DNA of 64,000 nucleotides from Candidatus Blochmannia vicinus. GTDB taxonomy: Bacteria; Pseudomonadota; Gammaproteobacteria; Enterobacterales; Enterobacteriaceae. The translations under genes and the position numbers were made by a program. Below, one piece after another: positions 63,770 to 64,000 of this stretch. The stretch covers positions 310,001 to 374,000 of the forward strand of contig CP125213.1 in assembly GCA_030020825.1 (NCBI GenBank), given 5' to 3'. The stretch's first letter is position 1, and each line of letters begins with the position of its first letter. The notes beneath the pieces are model-generated. The model had not been told where the DNA came from. It searched no databases and was given only the letters and a program-made list of their open reading frames with translations.

Positions 63770-63994
63770 TTAATGATGATCAGTATATGGCAACAAAGAT
63801 AAATAACGCGCTCTCTTGATGGCACGAGCTAATTGTCTTTGGTATTTTGCTCTCGTTCCAGTAATTCTACTTGGAATAATCTTTCCACTTTCTATAATAG
63901 AATGTTGTATTGTAATAAGATCTTTATAATCAATATTAGTACACTTTTCTGCTGTAAACCTACAGAACTTACGATGACGTACAAATCGCCCCAT
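63770..63994 (-). CDS. rpsR: 30S ribosomal protein S18
   Basis: Small-subunit protein forming a heterodimer with S6 on the platform. The 74-residue product (E. coli 75) has RRKFCRF-like (here [12 protein letters not shown]) at the start and the nearly invariant [19 protein letters not shown] segment. The ATG is six bases from the window edge, so the ribosome-binding site and upstream rpsF/priB cannot be seen. Confidence 0.96.
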   Translation of the reverse strand: MGRFVRHRKFCRFTAEKCTNIDYKDLITIQHSIIESGKIIPSRITGTRAKYQRQLARAIKRARYLSLLPYTDHH

Positions 63995-64000
63995 AACTAA

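Overview
The window looks like chromosome of an obligate insect endosymbiont of the Enterobacterales, most probably a Candidatus Blochmannia (carpenter-ant symbiont). The sequence is strongly A+T-rich (about 70% by eye, not counted). Nearly every gene has a one-to-one Escherichia coli orthologue of about the same length. E. coli gene order survives in long blocks, and there are no insertion sequences, phage genes, CRISPR arrays or paralogues. Many genes that sit inside these blocks in E. coli are gone (apaG, djlA, fkpB, nlpI, rimP, yhbE, dacB, msrA), often leaving A+T-rich spacers. Biosynthesis of nutrients useful to the host is kept: leucine, threonine, the lysine/diaminopimelate branch, carbamoyl phosphate. 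Genus assignment is inference; a related reduced gamma-proteobacterial symbiont is possible.

Layout. 1-32597 is colinear with E. coli minutes 0-2, read in reverse. It holds leuABCD, lptD-surA-pdxA-rsmA, apaH and, on the minus strand, folA, carB-carA, dapB, ispH-lspA-ileS-ribF, dnaJ-dnaK and thrC-thrB-thrA, with rpsT alone on the plus strand. 33473-33895 is holD, elsewhere in E. coli. 33988-55560 matches the E. coli minute 69-71 block: deaD, pnp, rpsO, truB, rbfA, infB, nusA, tRNA-fMet, tRNA-Leu, secG, glmM, folP, ftsH, rlmE, greA, obgE, rpmA, rplU and the divergent ispB. 55804-63994 matches E. coli minutes 95-96: ppa, tamB, tamA, cysQ, rplI, rpsR. Junctions between blocks lie at ispB/ppa, deaD/holD and holD/thrA.

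Functions. Amino-acid supply (leu, thr, dapB, carAB) stands beside a lean translation and RNA-processing set (infB, nusA, rbfA, truB, pnp, deaD, rlmE, rsmA, ribosomal proteins). Protein quality control is represented by DnaK/DnaJ and FtsH, cofactor synthesis by pdxA, folA, folP, ribF, ispB and ispH. Envelope genes are unusually well kept for such a small genome: LptD and SurA, TamA/TamB, LspA, SecG, GlmM.

Most notable points. (1) tamA is frameshifted in a run of nine A residues and has a second coding run of eleven A, which suggests rescue by transcriptional slippage or early decay. (2) ispH has no ATG/GTG/TTG start that keeps its first Fe-S cysteine; a well-placed ribosome-binding site points to an ATT start. 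(3) Intergenic regions carry many long, perfect, A+T-rich hairpins, up to 42 bp, some where a terminator is expected and some not. (4) LptD has three of the four disulfide cysteines. (5) SurA's isomerase domains look degenerate. (6) dnaK has a good heat-shock (sigma-32) promoter. I found no clearly new multi-gene system.
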